DNA of 17,113 nt from UBA509 sp038729325 (GTDB lineage Archaea; Thermoplasmatota; Thermoplasmata; Thermoplasmatales; Thermoplasmataceae). The stretch lies in NCBI GenBank assembly GCA_038729325.1, contig JAVYSG010000026.1:1-17113 (forward strand), read 5' to 3'. Shown one piece after another: positions 6,915 to 14,215 of this stretch. The position numbers were made by a program, and so were the translations under genes. Below the pieces are notes generated by a model. The model saw only the letters and a program-made list of their open reading frames with translations. It made no database searches and was not told the origin of the DNA. How positions within the stretch are numbered: position 1 is the first letter of the stretch; each line of letters starts with the position of its first letter.

Positions 6915-7699
6915 TAATTACACTGATACAGTATCTGTATTCCGTCATTTCCGGAGTGCTTGTGGGTTTCTCCCTTGGTTTGATTGGAGGTGGTGGATCA
7001 ATACTGGCTATACCTTTGCTTCTTTACTTTGTAGGCATAAATGATCCGCACGCAGTTATAGGCACAACGGCACTTGCAGTTGGGATAAATGCCTATATAA
7101 ATTCCATAAGCCACTGGAGAAGGAAAAACATAAACCTCAGGGTGGGGGTGATCTTTTCGGCCCTGGGAGTTATAGGCGTCCTGATCGGCACAACTCTTGG
7201 TCTGCTTACAAAGGGAGATCTGCTGCTGTTTCTCTTCTCTTTCATGATGATGGGAATAGGTCTATACATATTCCTGACAAAATGCAGGAAGGAAAACCAG
7301 GATTCTTCAGACAAGACAAAGGTGGAGAAGAGCAGTGATGCAAAGGTGAGCTCCTTTGGCGTGCTGGCTGGCTTCGCATCCGGATTCTTCGGAATAGGTG
7401 GAGGTTTTCTCATTGTCCCTTCAATCCTTTACTCTTCCAACCTCAACATGAACAGGGCTGTGGGTACGTCCCTTCTTGCAGTTGGCACATTCGGGATGGT
7501 AACAGCCATAAGGTATGGAATTGCAGGGCAGATAATCATACCCATAGCGATTCTTTATGTGGTGGGCGGCATATTTGGAGGCATAGCAGGGGCAAGGATA
7601 TCTTCAGGGATGAACAAAACCCTGCTGAGGAAAATATTTGCAGTGATCATTGTGGTGGTCGGTATATATATGGCAATACAGAATTTCTCTGCAATCTGA
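6911..7699 (+). CDS. TauE/SafE-family membrane exporter
   Basis: The 262-residue protein has about eight membrane segments in two homologous halves. The repeat signature is GFSLGLIGGGGSILAIPLL with HAVIGTTALAVG in the first half and GFFGIGGGFLIVPSILY with NRAVGTSLLAVG in the second. A charged cytoplasmic loop rich in Lys, Asp and Ser (about residues 118-145) links the halves. The family (COG0730) exports sulfite, sulfonates and other small anions. The actual substrate is not readable here, but the Agl3-like enzyme 0.8 kb away uses sulfite, so sulfite is a reasonable candidate. The gene has its own TATA box, a leader of about 90 nt and a good Shine-Dalgarno, and converges on the MarC gene. Confidence 0.88.
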   Translation: MIITLIQYLYSVISGVLVGFSLGLIGGGGSILAIPLLLYFVGINDPHAVIGTTALAVGINAYINSISHWRRKNINLRVGVIFSALGVIGVLIGTTLGLLTKGDLLLFLFSFMMMGIGLYIFLTKCRKENQDSSDKTKVEKSSDAKVSSFGVLAGFASGFFGIGGGFLIVPSILYSSNLNMNRAVGTSLLAVGTFGMVTAIRYGIAGQIIIPIAILYVVGGIFGGIAGARISSGMNKTLLRKIFAVIIVVVGIYMAIQNFSAI

Positions 7700-7711
7700 T
7701 GCTGGGGGTTC

Positions 7712-7725
7712 CGGATCTTCATCCG
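7712..7725. terminator. Small hairpin between convergent stops
   Basis: CGGAT-CTTC-ATCCG forms a perfect 5-bp stem with a tetraloop in the 26-nt gap between the TauE stop (7697-7699) and the MarC stop (7726-7728). It may mark transcript ends on both strands. The stem is short and there is no T-run. Confidence 0.35.
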
Positions 7726-8349
7726 TCAGTGTATTACTCCCAGGGCAATGATAGCATTTATGAAGTACTGTATTGCAAAACCTGCAACCAGGAGACCGAA
7801 TATTCTGGTAAGGGCCTTGAGTACCTTATCGCCAAGAACCCTTGTTATTCTGGATGAGAAAGAGAAGAATATGTATATTATGAGCATCACAAGTGCAAGC
7901 GACACAATGGTGAAAAGATCATTGAGAAGATTTGTGAATACTGCACCTTTCATAAGTATGATGACAAGCGATATGGCGCCAGGGCCGGCAATGAAGGGCG
8001 TGGCAAATGGGACTATCCCGATATCCTCCTGAACCTGCCCCCCTCCCATGGATTTGGGCCTGTCACCCTCCCTCACCATCTCAATTCCCATGATGAGCAG
8101 GATCAATCCTCCAGCTATCTCAAGCGCTTCGATGGATATACCGAAGAAGTTCAGGATATATGATCCCAGGATGGCAAAGAAAAGCAGAATGAGGCCTCCA
8201 TAGACCACTGCGTCATTTGTTATGGTCCTCCTGGTTTTAGTATCTGTTGTGCCTGTCATTGCCACGAAGAGAACAAGCGATCCGAATGGATCAATGACCA
8301 CGAACAGTCTGACAAATATGCTTACGAAATCAAGTACAGGTGAACTCAA
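7726..8349 (-). CDS. MarC-family integral membrane protein
   Basis: The 207-residue protein has six membrane segments and the family hallmarks: LFVVIDPFGSLVLF in helix 1, ALEIAGGLILLIMGIEM, and VPFATPFIAGPGAIS, which match MarC (COG2095). The MarC family belongs to the same broad group as LysE-type exporters, but its substrate is unknown; the old link to antibiotic resistance in bacteria has been disputed. The TTG start is a best guess. It keeps the first helix intact, there is no upstream in-frame ATG or GTG before the stop at 8380-8382, and an AT-rich TTAAGTTAA-like element lies about 28 nt upstream. The divergent neighbour is the Agl3-like gene. Confidence 0.85.
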   Translation of the reverse strand: MSSPVLDFVSIFVRLFVVIDPFGSLVLFVAMTGTTDTKTRRTITNDAVVYGGLILLFFAILGSYILNFFGISIEALEIAGGLILLIMGIEMVREGDRPKSMGGGQVQEDIGIVPFATPFIAGPGAISLVIILMKGAVFTNLLNDLFTIVSLALVMLIIYIFFSFSSRITRVLGDKVLKALTRIFGLLVAGFAIQYFINAIIALGVIH

Positions 8350-8449
8350 CAGAGGTGTTATTATGAGAAGCTCATTAACTTAATGATACATGGCAACTCA
8401 TGACCCGGCAGCTTATGACTTATGTCAAAATTTATCAGTGGGTCAAACA

Positions 8450-8456
8450 TTTTTAT
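8450..8456 (+). promoter_or_regulatory. TATA box of the Agl3-like gene
   Basis: TTTTTAT is centred 26 nt before the ATG at 8479. This is leaderless spacing and supports that start over the in-frame ATG at 8422, which lies upstream of the TATA box. Confidence 0.55.
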
Positions 8457-8478
8457 CTGCATTCCCTCTACTCCGCAT

Positions 8479-9648
8479 ATGAAAGTAATGATACTGGGAA
8501 TTGACGGCTACATAGGCTGGCCCCTTGCCCTCAGGGAAATAGAGAAAGGGAATGAAGTTTCAGGAATTGATAACTTTTTCACCCGGAGACGTGTCAGGGA
8601 GGTCCATTCCGATTCCGTAATACCTATTTCTACCATGCAGAAGAGGATATCAGCAGTACGGGAGAAAACCGGTGCAAGGATAAACTTTTACAGGGGGGAT
8701 GCTGCAAATCCTGCCGTGGTGATTGGAGCTGTGAAAAAGGAGAAACCCGATGTGGTGGTACATCTTGCTGAACAGAGATCAGCCCCATATTCTATGATAG
8801 GACTGAAGCAGGCAACGCAAACCATGGTGAAGAACATAGTCAGCACACTGAACCTGATATACGCCATAAAGGATGTTGTGCCACATGCTCATATTCTTAA
8901 ACTTGGCACAATGGGTGAATACGGAACCCCAAACATTGACATCCCTGAAGGTTTCTTTGAGGTTCAGTACAATGGAAGGAAGGATTACATGCCTTTCCCT
9001 AAGCAGGCAGGATCATGGTATCACTGGACCAAGGTTCATGATTCAAATAACCTGATGTTCGCAAACAGGGTCTGGCATCTGGGAATCACAGATGTAATGC
9101 AGGGTGTTGTATATGGCACAAGGACCACCGAGATCAACAGGACAGGCCTTCGCACAAGGTTTGACATAGATGAGGTATGGGGTACCGCCCTGAACAGGTT
9201 CTGTGCCCAGGCAGTTACAGGCCTGCCCATAACTCCGTACGGAAAGGGTGGGCAGACCCGGGGTTTTCTGTCGCTTGAGGACAGTATTTCATGCCTTGAC
9301 CTGTCAATATCAAAACCTCCAGAAGAAGGGGAATACAGAGTATTCAACCAGTTTGACGAGCATTATTCTGTCATGCAGCTTGCCCAGATGGTGAAGGAGG
9401 TCTTCGAGCATGATACAGGCAAAGAGGCAGTCATAAAGAACGTACCAAATCCAAGAGTAGAGGCGGAGGAGCACTATTATAATCCAGAGCACAGAAAGCT
9501 TGCGGAAATGGGTTACAGGCACTCAAGGGAACTGAAAGAGGAGATATCCATAATGCTGGAGGATCTTGCAGCCCACAGATCAAGGATAGAATCACTAAGC
9601 GATGTCATCAGTCCACATACTGTGTGGAAGTCAAGCAGCATCAATTGA
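8479..9648 (+). CDS. agl3: UDP-sulfoquinovose synthase (Agl3/SQD1-like)
   Basis: Starting at 8479 gives 389 residues beginning MKVMILGIDGYIGWPLAL, as in Sulfolobus Agl3. The family converts UDP-glucose and sulfite to UDP-sulfoquinovose with bound NAD. This is an extended SDR: Rossmann glycines G7, G10 and G13, LGTMGEYGT with T144, and Y181-x3-K185 in SWYHWTKVHD. These positions match the catalytic Thr145, Tyr182 and Lys186 of plant SQD1. MQGVVYGTRTTEI and the TRGFLSLEDS region are also family-specific. In Sulfolobus the product is a sugar of surface N-glycans, and Thermoplasma glycans are reported to contain a sulfosugar. The gene is leaderless, and its 3' end overlaps the convergent nucleotidyltransferase gene by 8 nt. 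Confidence 0.9.
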   Translation: MKVMILGIDGYIGWPLALREIEKGNEVSGIDNFFTRRRVREVHSDSVIPISTMQKRISAVREKTGARINFYRGDAANPAVVIGAVKKEKPDVVVHLAEQRSAPYSMIGLKQATQTMVKNIVSTLNLIYAIKDVVPHAHILKLGTMGEYGTPNIDIPEGFFEVQYNGRKDYMPFPKQAGSWYHWTKVHDSNNLMFANRVWHLGITDVMQGVVYGTRTTEINRTGLRTRFDIDEVWGTALNRFCAQAVTGLPITPYGKGGQTRGFLSLEDSISCLDLSISKPPEEGEYRVFNQFDEHYSVMQLAQMVKEVFEHDTGKEAVIKNVPNPRVEAEEHYYNPEHRKLAEMGYRHSRELKEEISIMLEDLAAHRSRIESLSDVISPHTVWKSSSIN

Positions 9649-10384
9649 CATTGCCACGACTTCTACCGAGGGTTTCCGAGAGCACACGGACATAGTCATC
9701 AACCCTTCCAACGCTGACCCAGTCGTCGTGCTTTACCACCTTTGCGAAAGTTGGGGTGCCTTCCCTGATCATTGCGTTGATGGCAGGGGTCAGTTCCACA
9801 TTCTCAGATGCATCAGCAGAAAGATGAGTGAAAATTCCAGGTTCAAGTATGTAGAAGGCGCATATGGCATAATCTGAAGGAGGATTTGCGGATTTTTCAA
9901 CAACCTCTCTGACAATAAGCTGTGTTCCCTCCCGATCAATTCTGGCCGTTCCATAGTTTTCGGGGTTCTTCACTCTTCTCACAGTAAGAACGTTGCCAGG
10001 TGCTTTCTGCCTGATACAGTCATACTGCGTCTTTTCGTCCAGCAGGATTCCGTCTCCGGCATTCAGGGCGAACCTCTCGTCACCGACAAATTCTCTGCCG
10101 GCAAGGACAGCATCACCGAATCCCTTCCTGGATTTCTGGTGCAGAATGGTGACTTCCGGAAATTCACGCGAGATATAGGAATGTGTCTGGTCATCGGAAG
10201 GTTCCAGAACAACTGCCACATCATCTACGCCCATACTGTGGAAGCGTGTAATGATCACGTCAAGCATGGGGCGCAGAACAATACGCCCATCTCTCATATC
10301 GTATACGGGAAGCATCTCCTTGCGAAGTTTTCCATCCAGCCCGGATCTGAGGCCTTTTCCTGCTGCAGTGATAAGTGCTTTCAT
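9641..10384 (-). CDS. Sugar-1-phosphate nucleotidyltransferase
   Basis: This 247-residue protein belongs to the nucleotidyl transferase family (PF00483). It starts MKALITAAGKGLRSG, a variant of the usual AAGxGTRL loop (Leu for Thr), followed by LRKEMLPVYD with the conserved Lys. The metal-binding Asp is in ALNAGDGILLD, and the C-terminal DDWVSVGRVDDY matches the usual WxDVGTPxDY. Family members make NDP-sugars from a sugar-1-phosphate and an NTP. Next to an Agl3-like gene, UTP-glucose-1-phosphate uridylyltransferase (UDP-glucose supply) is the likeliest role, but dTDP or other specificity cannot be excluded. The ATG start has an AT-rich element at 10411-10420, about 28-30 nt upstream, so it is probably leaderless. 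The gene is divergent from phosphoglycerate kinase. Confidence 0.82.
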   Translation of the reverse strand: MKALITAAGKGLRSGLDGKLRKEMLPVYDMRDGRIVLRPMLDVIITRFHSMGVDDVAVVLEPSDDQTHSYISREFPEVTILHQKSRKGFGDAVLAGREFVGDERFALNAGDGILLDEKTQYDCIRQKAPGNVLTVRRVKNPENYGTARIDREGTQLIVREVVEKSANPPSDYAICAFYILEPGIFTHLSADASENVELTPAINAMIREGTPTFAKVVKHDDWVSVGRVDDYVRVLSETLGRSRGNVN

Positions 10385-10550
10385 GTGATCAACTGGTTAT
10401 ATCATCCTCTCTTAACTATTATCGTACACAGGTCATTACCAGAAAAATCATGGTCGTGCCCTGCCTGGTTGCACTGCACCGGCATCCATTCATGGATGGG
10501 GTAACCCGCCTCAGGTACAGGATGAACTGTGATTTATGCCAGAAGGAAAC

Positions 10551-10559
10551 GAATATATG
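10551..10559 (+). promoter_or_regulatory. TATA box of the phosphoglycerate kinase gene
   Basis: GAATATATG is centred 27 nt before the ATG at 10582, with no Shine-Dalgarno. It fixes the kinase start and argues against the longer in-frame starts upstream. Confidence 0.6.
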
Positions 10560-10581
10560 TTGGGGAAACGATTACCAACAA

Positions 10582-11714
10582 ATGTCCAGATATGCAGGTA
10601 ATTTTTTCACACTGGATAGCTTCGATCTCAGGGGCAGGCACATTTACCTGAGACTCGACGTCAATTCACCGATAAATCCGATTGATGGCAACATAATGAG
10701 TTCGGCCAGGTTCGAATCCCATCTGGACACACTCAGGGATCTCTCCGAATCCATGGTTGTCCTCGTTGCTCATCAGAGCCGTCCTGGAAAGAATGATTTC
10801 ACCTCTCTCAACAAACATGCTGAAAAACTTGAACGTATCATCGGCAGACCGGTTGAATTCATAGATTCTCTCTTCGGGAAGGAGGTCAGGAACAGAATAA
10901 AGAAAATGGAGCCTGGGGACATTATCATGCTGGAAAATACAAGGTTCTACAGCGAAGAAGTGGACATTGATGCCGGAGATATAGACGCTGTAGAATCCAC
11001 CCACATAGTAAAGAACCTTGTGGATCTCTTTGATTATTTCGTTATAGATGCATTTCCTGCGATTCACAGGGCTCAGACATCACTTGTTGGGTTCCGGAGG
11101 CTGAAACCGAATCTGGCAGGAAGACTCATTGAACGTGAGGTCTCAATGATTGACAGATTCAGGGATAGCAGGGAAGGTCCGAAAATTGCCATCCTTGCCG
11201 GAGCAAAGATTGACGACAGCATACAGGTAAGCAGCAATTTCCTGAGGGATGGGACCGTGGACAGCATCCTTGTTGGCGGAGTGGTTGCAAATGCTTTCCT
11301 GTGGGCCAGCGGTTTCGACATCGGCCGCAAAAATCGTGAATTCATAGAAAAGAACAACAAGGATCATAAAAAACTCATTGAAACGTGTAGCAAGCTCCTC
11401 AAGGAATATCCCGGCAAGGTGATCATGCCTGAAGATTTTGTCCTGAATCCAATGGGCAGGCTCTTCAGTATAAATGATCATATACCGGATGATCAGCTGA
11501 TTGCAGACATAGGTCTTGAATCAATTGCAAGGTTCTCGTCCATAATATCAGGCGCAAGGGGTATTTTTCTCAACGGCCCCATGGGAATGTACGAGATAGA
11601 GGAATATTCTGTAGGGACAAGGGAAATTCTGGAGGCTGTGGCAAACTCAGACGCCCTCACCATAGCAGGAGGAGGGCATACACTGAGTGCACTGGAGAAA
11701 CTCAACCTCATGGG
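10582..11714 (+). CDS. pgk: Phosphoglycerate kinase, 3' end lost in assembly gap
   Basis: PGK interconverts 1,3-bisphosphoglycerate plus ADP and 3-phosphoglycerate plus ATP in glycolysis and gluconeogenesis. The visible 377 residues carry the archaeal PGK motifs: RLDVNSPI (24-31), AHQSRPG for the usual SHxGRP, LENTRFYSEE, DAFPAIHRAQTSLVGF, AGAKIDDSI, GPMGMYE and, just before the gap, AGGGHTLSALEK. Archaeal PGKs are usually about 400-415 residues, so some 25-40 C-terminal residues, including the terminal glycine-rich segment, should lie in the gap. The start follows from the leaderless TATA spacing and family alignment. FtsY follows in the same direction. Reading through the N-run joins the two into a false single protein. 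Confidence 0.92.
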
Positions 11715-11814
11715 NNNNNNNNNNNNNNNNNNNNNNNNNNNNNNNNNNNNNNNNNNNNNNNNNNNNNNNNNNNNNNNNNNNNNNNNNNNNNNNNNNNNNN
11801 NNNNNNNNNNNNNN
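11715..11814. other. Assembly gap (100 N)
   Basis: Exactly 100 N, the usual placeholder for a gap of unknown size. The missing parts of PGK (about 25-40 residues) and of the FtsY N domain (roughly 70-80 residues) need more than 100 nt, so the true gap is probably about 300 nt or more. Confidence 0.97.
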
Positions 11815-12495
11815 GATCTCAGGGAGGCTCTGAGAAAATCCATACGGAAGATACTTGATGAAAATTCCACTGGCATAGATATACTCAATCCTGGGAAAAA
11901 ACCCTTCGTAATACTGTTTCTGGGAATAAACGGGACTGGAAAAACCACAACGGTTGCAAAAATTGCGAGCTATCTGAAGAAGAATGGAAAGCGTGTTGTT
12001 GTGGCTGCTGGAGATACGTTCAGGGCGGGTGCAATCGAACAGCTGAGCTTCCTCTGCCAGGACATCGGGGTGAATCTCATAAAGCACGAAGCAGGGAGCG
12101 ATCCGGCAGCGGTTGCGTTCGATGCCATTGATCATGCCAGAGCCAGGAACCTTGACTATGTGTTGATTGATTCTGCAGGCAGGATGCAGACAAATAAAAA
12201 TCTCCTGGAGGAAATGAAGAAAATGAAGAGGGTGGCAAAGCCGGACCTCACCGTACTGGTGCTGGATGCAATGATTGGGCAGGACGCGGTATCCCAGGCG
12301 GAAACGTTCATGAAGGAGACATCATTTGACAGTGTTGTCATCACAAAACTCGATACTGATGCAAGAGGGGGCGCCATAATAACCATAGCTGATCAGCTTC
12401 GGAAGCCGGTGCTGTTCCTTGGAGTAGGCCAGGGAATGGATGATATAATGGAATTCTCAACAGACTGGTACCTGGATCGGGTACTTCCCGGATAG
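11815..12495 (+). CDS. ftsY: Signal recognition particle receptor FtsY, 5' end in gap
   Basis: FtsY is the membrane-associated SRP receptor GTPase that, with SRP54, delivers ribosomes to the Sec translocon. The visible 226 residues cover the end of the N domain and the whole G domain: P-loop LGINGTGKTTTVAKIA, DTFRAGAIEQL, the G3 segment DSAGRMQTNKNLLEEMKK, the G4 segment TKLDTDARGGA and the closing GVGQGMDDI. The DARGGA form after TKLD, and the absence of a C-terminal M domain, point to FtsY rather than SRP54. The start codon and most of the N-terminal helical bundle are lost in the gap. The gene converges on a minus-strand group that includes signal peptidase I. Confidence 0.93.
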   Translation, partial: DLREALRKSIRKILDENSTGIDILNPGKKPFVILFLGINGTGKTTTVAKIASYLKKNGKRVVVAAGDTFRAGAIEQLSFLCQDIGVNLIKHEAGSDPAAVAFDAIDHARARNLDYVLIDSAGRMQTNKNLLEEMKKMKRVAKPDLTVLVLDAMIGQDAVSQAETFMKETSFDSVVITKLDTDARGGAIITIADQLRKPVLFLGVGQGMDDIMEFSTDWYLDRVLPG

Positions 12496-12528
12496 GAACA
12501 GCAATCTGTTCTGGTTTCTTCACGTTTC

Positions 12529-12936
12529 TTAATGATCCGGTGGCTTATGATTATCTGCGTTTTTGGTGTCTCCGGATACGTCCATTGAGGCGACGTACTT
12601 CTCATGACCTGTATCGCGGCTCTTCTGTGAGAGCGGCTTGATGTCGAATTTTATCCCTATCCTGGTGTTTATGATCTCCAGGTTTTTTCTGACCATCTGA
12701 GAGAATTTCGTCAGATCTTTCATGAAATCTTCCTGATCATTCTGTGTAGCGCCAGTTGGGACGGCTGGTTCCTCCTGTCGATCGTCCACCACTGCAGGAT
12801 GGTTGTCTGTGGTCGGTGGCGACTCTGCAGTCGCAGTTTCTACGCTTCGGCGTGTTCTGCCCTGTGTGAATGTCACTATCCACAATGCTATGGCTATTAT
12901 GGAAAATATAAGCGCAGCCAGTGTGAAAGGATTCAT
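12529..12936 (-). CDS. Small N-terminally anchored membrane protein
   Basis: This 135-residue protein has one membrane helix at about residues 4-23 (PFTLAALIFSIIAIALWIVT) followed by RTRR, which predicts a cytoplasmic C-terminus. A low-complexity linker rich in Thr, Pro, Glu and Asp (about 30-70) leads to a helical segment, EDFMKDLTKFSQMVRKNLEI, and a polar tail. I do not recognise the family. It starts 27 nt after the signal peptidase stop on the same strand. AT-rich sequence at 12955-12964, at leaderless distance, could give it its own promoter. A helper role at the membrane, perhaps in secretion, is suggested only by neighbours. Confidence 0.68.
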   Translation of the reverse strand: MNPFTLAALIFSIIAIALWIVTFTQGRTRRSVETATAESPPTTDNHPAVVDDRQEEPAVPTGATQNDQEDFMKDLTKFSQMVRKNLEIINTRIGIKFDIKPLSQKSRDTGHEKYVASMDVSGDTKNADNHKPPDH

Positions 12937-12963
12937 TGTCAGACAATAGCTTCCAATATTAAT

Positions 12964-13424
12964 TCATTTTCTCTTGTTGTCCTTTCTCAGATACGGATAT
13001 GGAAAAAATATGGCAAGGAAAATAACGGTCAGAGAACCGCCAAGGTACTCATAGCTGTGTGCCGGTACCTCGTTGTAGTATGGCCAATCGCCATATAATC
13101 TCATCAGGTTGAGTTTTATGAGGCCGAACCACGGTATCTGCCCTCTGGCAACTCCAACAACCTGATCTGCCTTTACCGGAGCAGGAGTGATGCCAACATT
13201 CTGATCGGCTGCAAGGTAAGCGTCGAATTTTTCATTGAAATAAAAAGACGGTGCGGTTGCAAGGTTATGATCGCCCACAGTTATGAATCCACTTTCATTC
13301 ACAAAGCTGGATACGTTGACGAGAAGATTCCTGTGGGAATAACCGCAATCGTAAATGATGATGTCCATGCCGTATATCTTCAACCAGCTCTGGCCTGTGT
13401 AACCCTGGACAACAGGCTTCCCGT
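12964..13424 (-). CDS. Signal peptidase I (archaeal Ser/His type), 5' end in gap
   Basis: The reading frame stays open into the gap. The visible 153 residues are the C-terminal part of an S26B signal peptidase, which removes signal peptides on the outer side of the membrane. The YGMDIIIY strand is followed by GYSHRN, whose His (codon 13333-13335) matches the His that replaces Lys in archaeal enzymes. FITVGDHN carries a conserved Asp (13270-13272), and a second Asp in AADQNVG may be the other. VVGVARGQIPWFGLIKLN is the typical late strand. A C-terminal membrane helix (SLTVIFLAIFFPYPYL) and a basic tail end the protein. The catalytic Ser region and first membrane helix must lie in the gap. The first start-like codon after the gap (TTG at 13381-13383) is not the true start. 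Confidence 0.82.
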
Positions 13425-13524
13425 NNNNNNNNNNNNNNNNNNNNNNNNNNNNNNNNNNNNNNNNNNNNNNNNNNNNNNNNNNNNNNNNNNNNNNNNNNNN
13501 NNNNNNNNNNNNNNNNNNNNNNNN
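13425..13524. other. Assembly gap (100 N)
   Basis: Another exact 100-N placeholder. It must contain the C-terminus of the HTH regulator and the N-terminal membrane helix plus catalytic Ser of the signal peptidase. That is more than 100 nt can hold. Confidence 0.97.
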
Positions 13525-14093
13525 CTGTCAGGCTGGATATATACCACAGCGGCAGGCTTTAGCGGATGCACTCTGATTGCAATCATGGGGCTTCTTCCAA
13601 GCTTTACCTCTGTAAAGAAAATTATTCTCTGGCTTGACCACCCGTAGAGTTTGCTGTATTCAGAATAGGAAAATGACAGAATAGCCTTTATTCCATCAAC
13701 AATTGTATACCCTCTTATGTACCTGTTCAGACCTATGGAAGAATAATTTGTTCCGCTTATCATGCGGATCACTCTCTCAAGCGAGATATCGTGGCTGTAA
13801 TCACTTATATCGATTATGGCGTCAGAAGGCATGCCGCTGTTGTATCGCCTGAGTACCTGCCCTCCCCTTTTCAGGTCAATTTCTACCAGCGCATTTACTA
13901 TTTTTCTTATGGATGTAACACCAGGTGACTTTCGCCTTCCAGATTCATAATCACTGATGACGGATGGTGATATTTCCAGATATCTGGCTAAATCCAATTG
14001 AGAGACCTGAAACTCTTCACGCCACTTCCTGATGGTTTCGCCGGGATTTTCGGCAATTGTAATCTCTCCGGCTATCTTTTCCTGTATATCCAC
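13525..14093 (-). CDS. Cro/C1-type HTH transcriptional regulator (COG1709-like), 3' end in gap
   Basis: The visible 189 residues begin with a Cro/C1 helix-turn-helix (about 20-70): IRKWREEFQVSQLDLARYLE, then the recognition helix ISPSVISDYESGRRKSPG. The C-terminal part (about 85-189) is an alpha/beta domain ending PMIAIRVHPLKPAAVVYIQP, as in archaeal COG1709-like regulators. I assign that group from memory. The ligand and targets are unknown. The GTG start at 14093 has a TATA-like rc(GTTTAAAA) at 14113-14120 and no Shine-Dalgarno, so it looks leaderless. It lies just upstream of the signal peptidase on the same strand and may be co-transcribed with it across the gap. The last 40-60 residues are probably missing. 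Confidence 0.8.
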
Positions 14094-14112
14094 ACCAAGT
14101 AAGATTTGTAAT

Positions 14113-14120
14113 GTTTAAAA
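14113..14120 (-). promoter_or_regulatory. TATA box of the HTH regulator gene
   Basis: On the minus strand this reads TTTTAAAC, centred about 24-26 nt before the GTG at 14093. It supports that GTG as the leaderless start. Confidence 0.5.
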
Positions 14121-14215
14121 ATTTGTCGAATGAAGCTACGTTTAATGACGAAAATAGCCGGATATAACTCTGTGAACTGACCGGGTGAAGAAAGATTGCA
14201 TGAGACCTTATTGGA

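Noticed and set aside
6838..7044. 68-residue frame overlapping the TauE start
   Set aside because: It is in another frame across well-supported TauE codons and matches no recognised family.
8422..8478. Earlier ATG start for the Agl3-like enzyme
   Set aside because: The extra 19 residues precede the conserved first Rossmann strand, and the TATA box lies within them.
10522..10581. In-frame N-terminal extension of PGK with a CxxC pattern (NCDLCQKETNIC)
   Set aside because: The TATA box at leaderless distance from 10582 lies inside this stretch, and PGK homologues begin near 10582, so it is most likely untranslated.
10702..10722. A GGTTCGAATCC stretch resembling a tRNA T-loop
   Set aside because: It lies inside PGK (residues SARFESH) and the flanking bases do not form a 5-bp T-stem, nor is there an acceptor or anticodon arm.
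10375..12495. A single 706-residue PGK-FtsY fusion protein
   Set aside because: It is produced by reading through 100 N; both partners lack parts that are essential to their folds.
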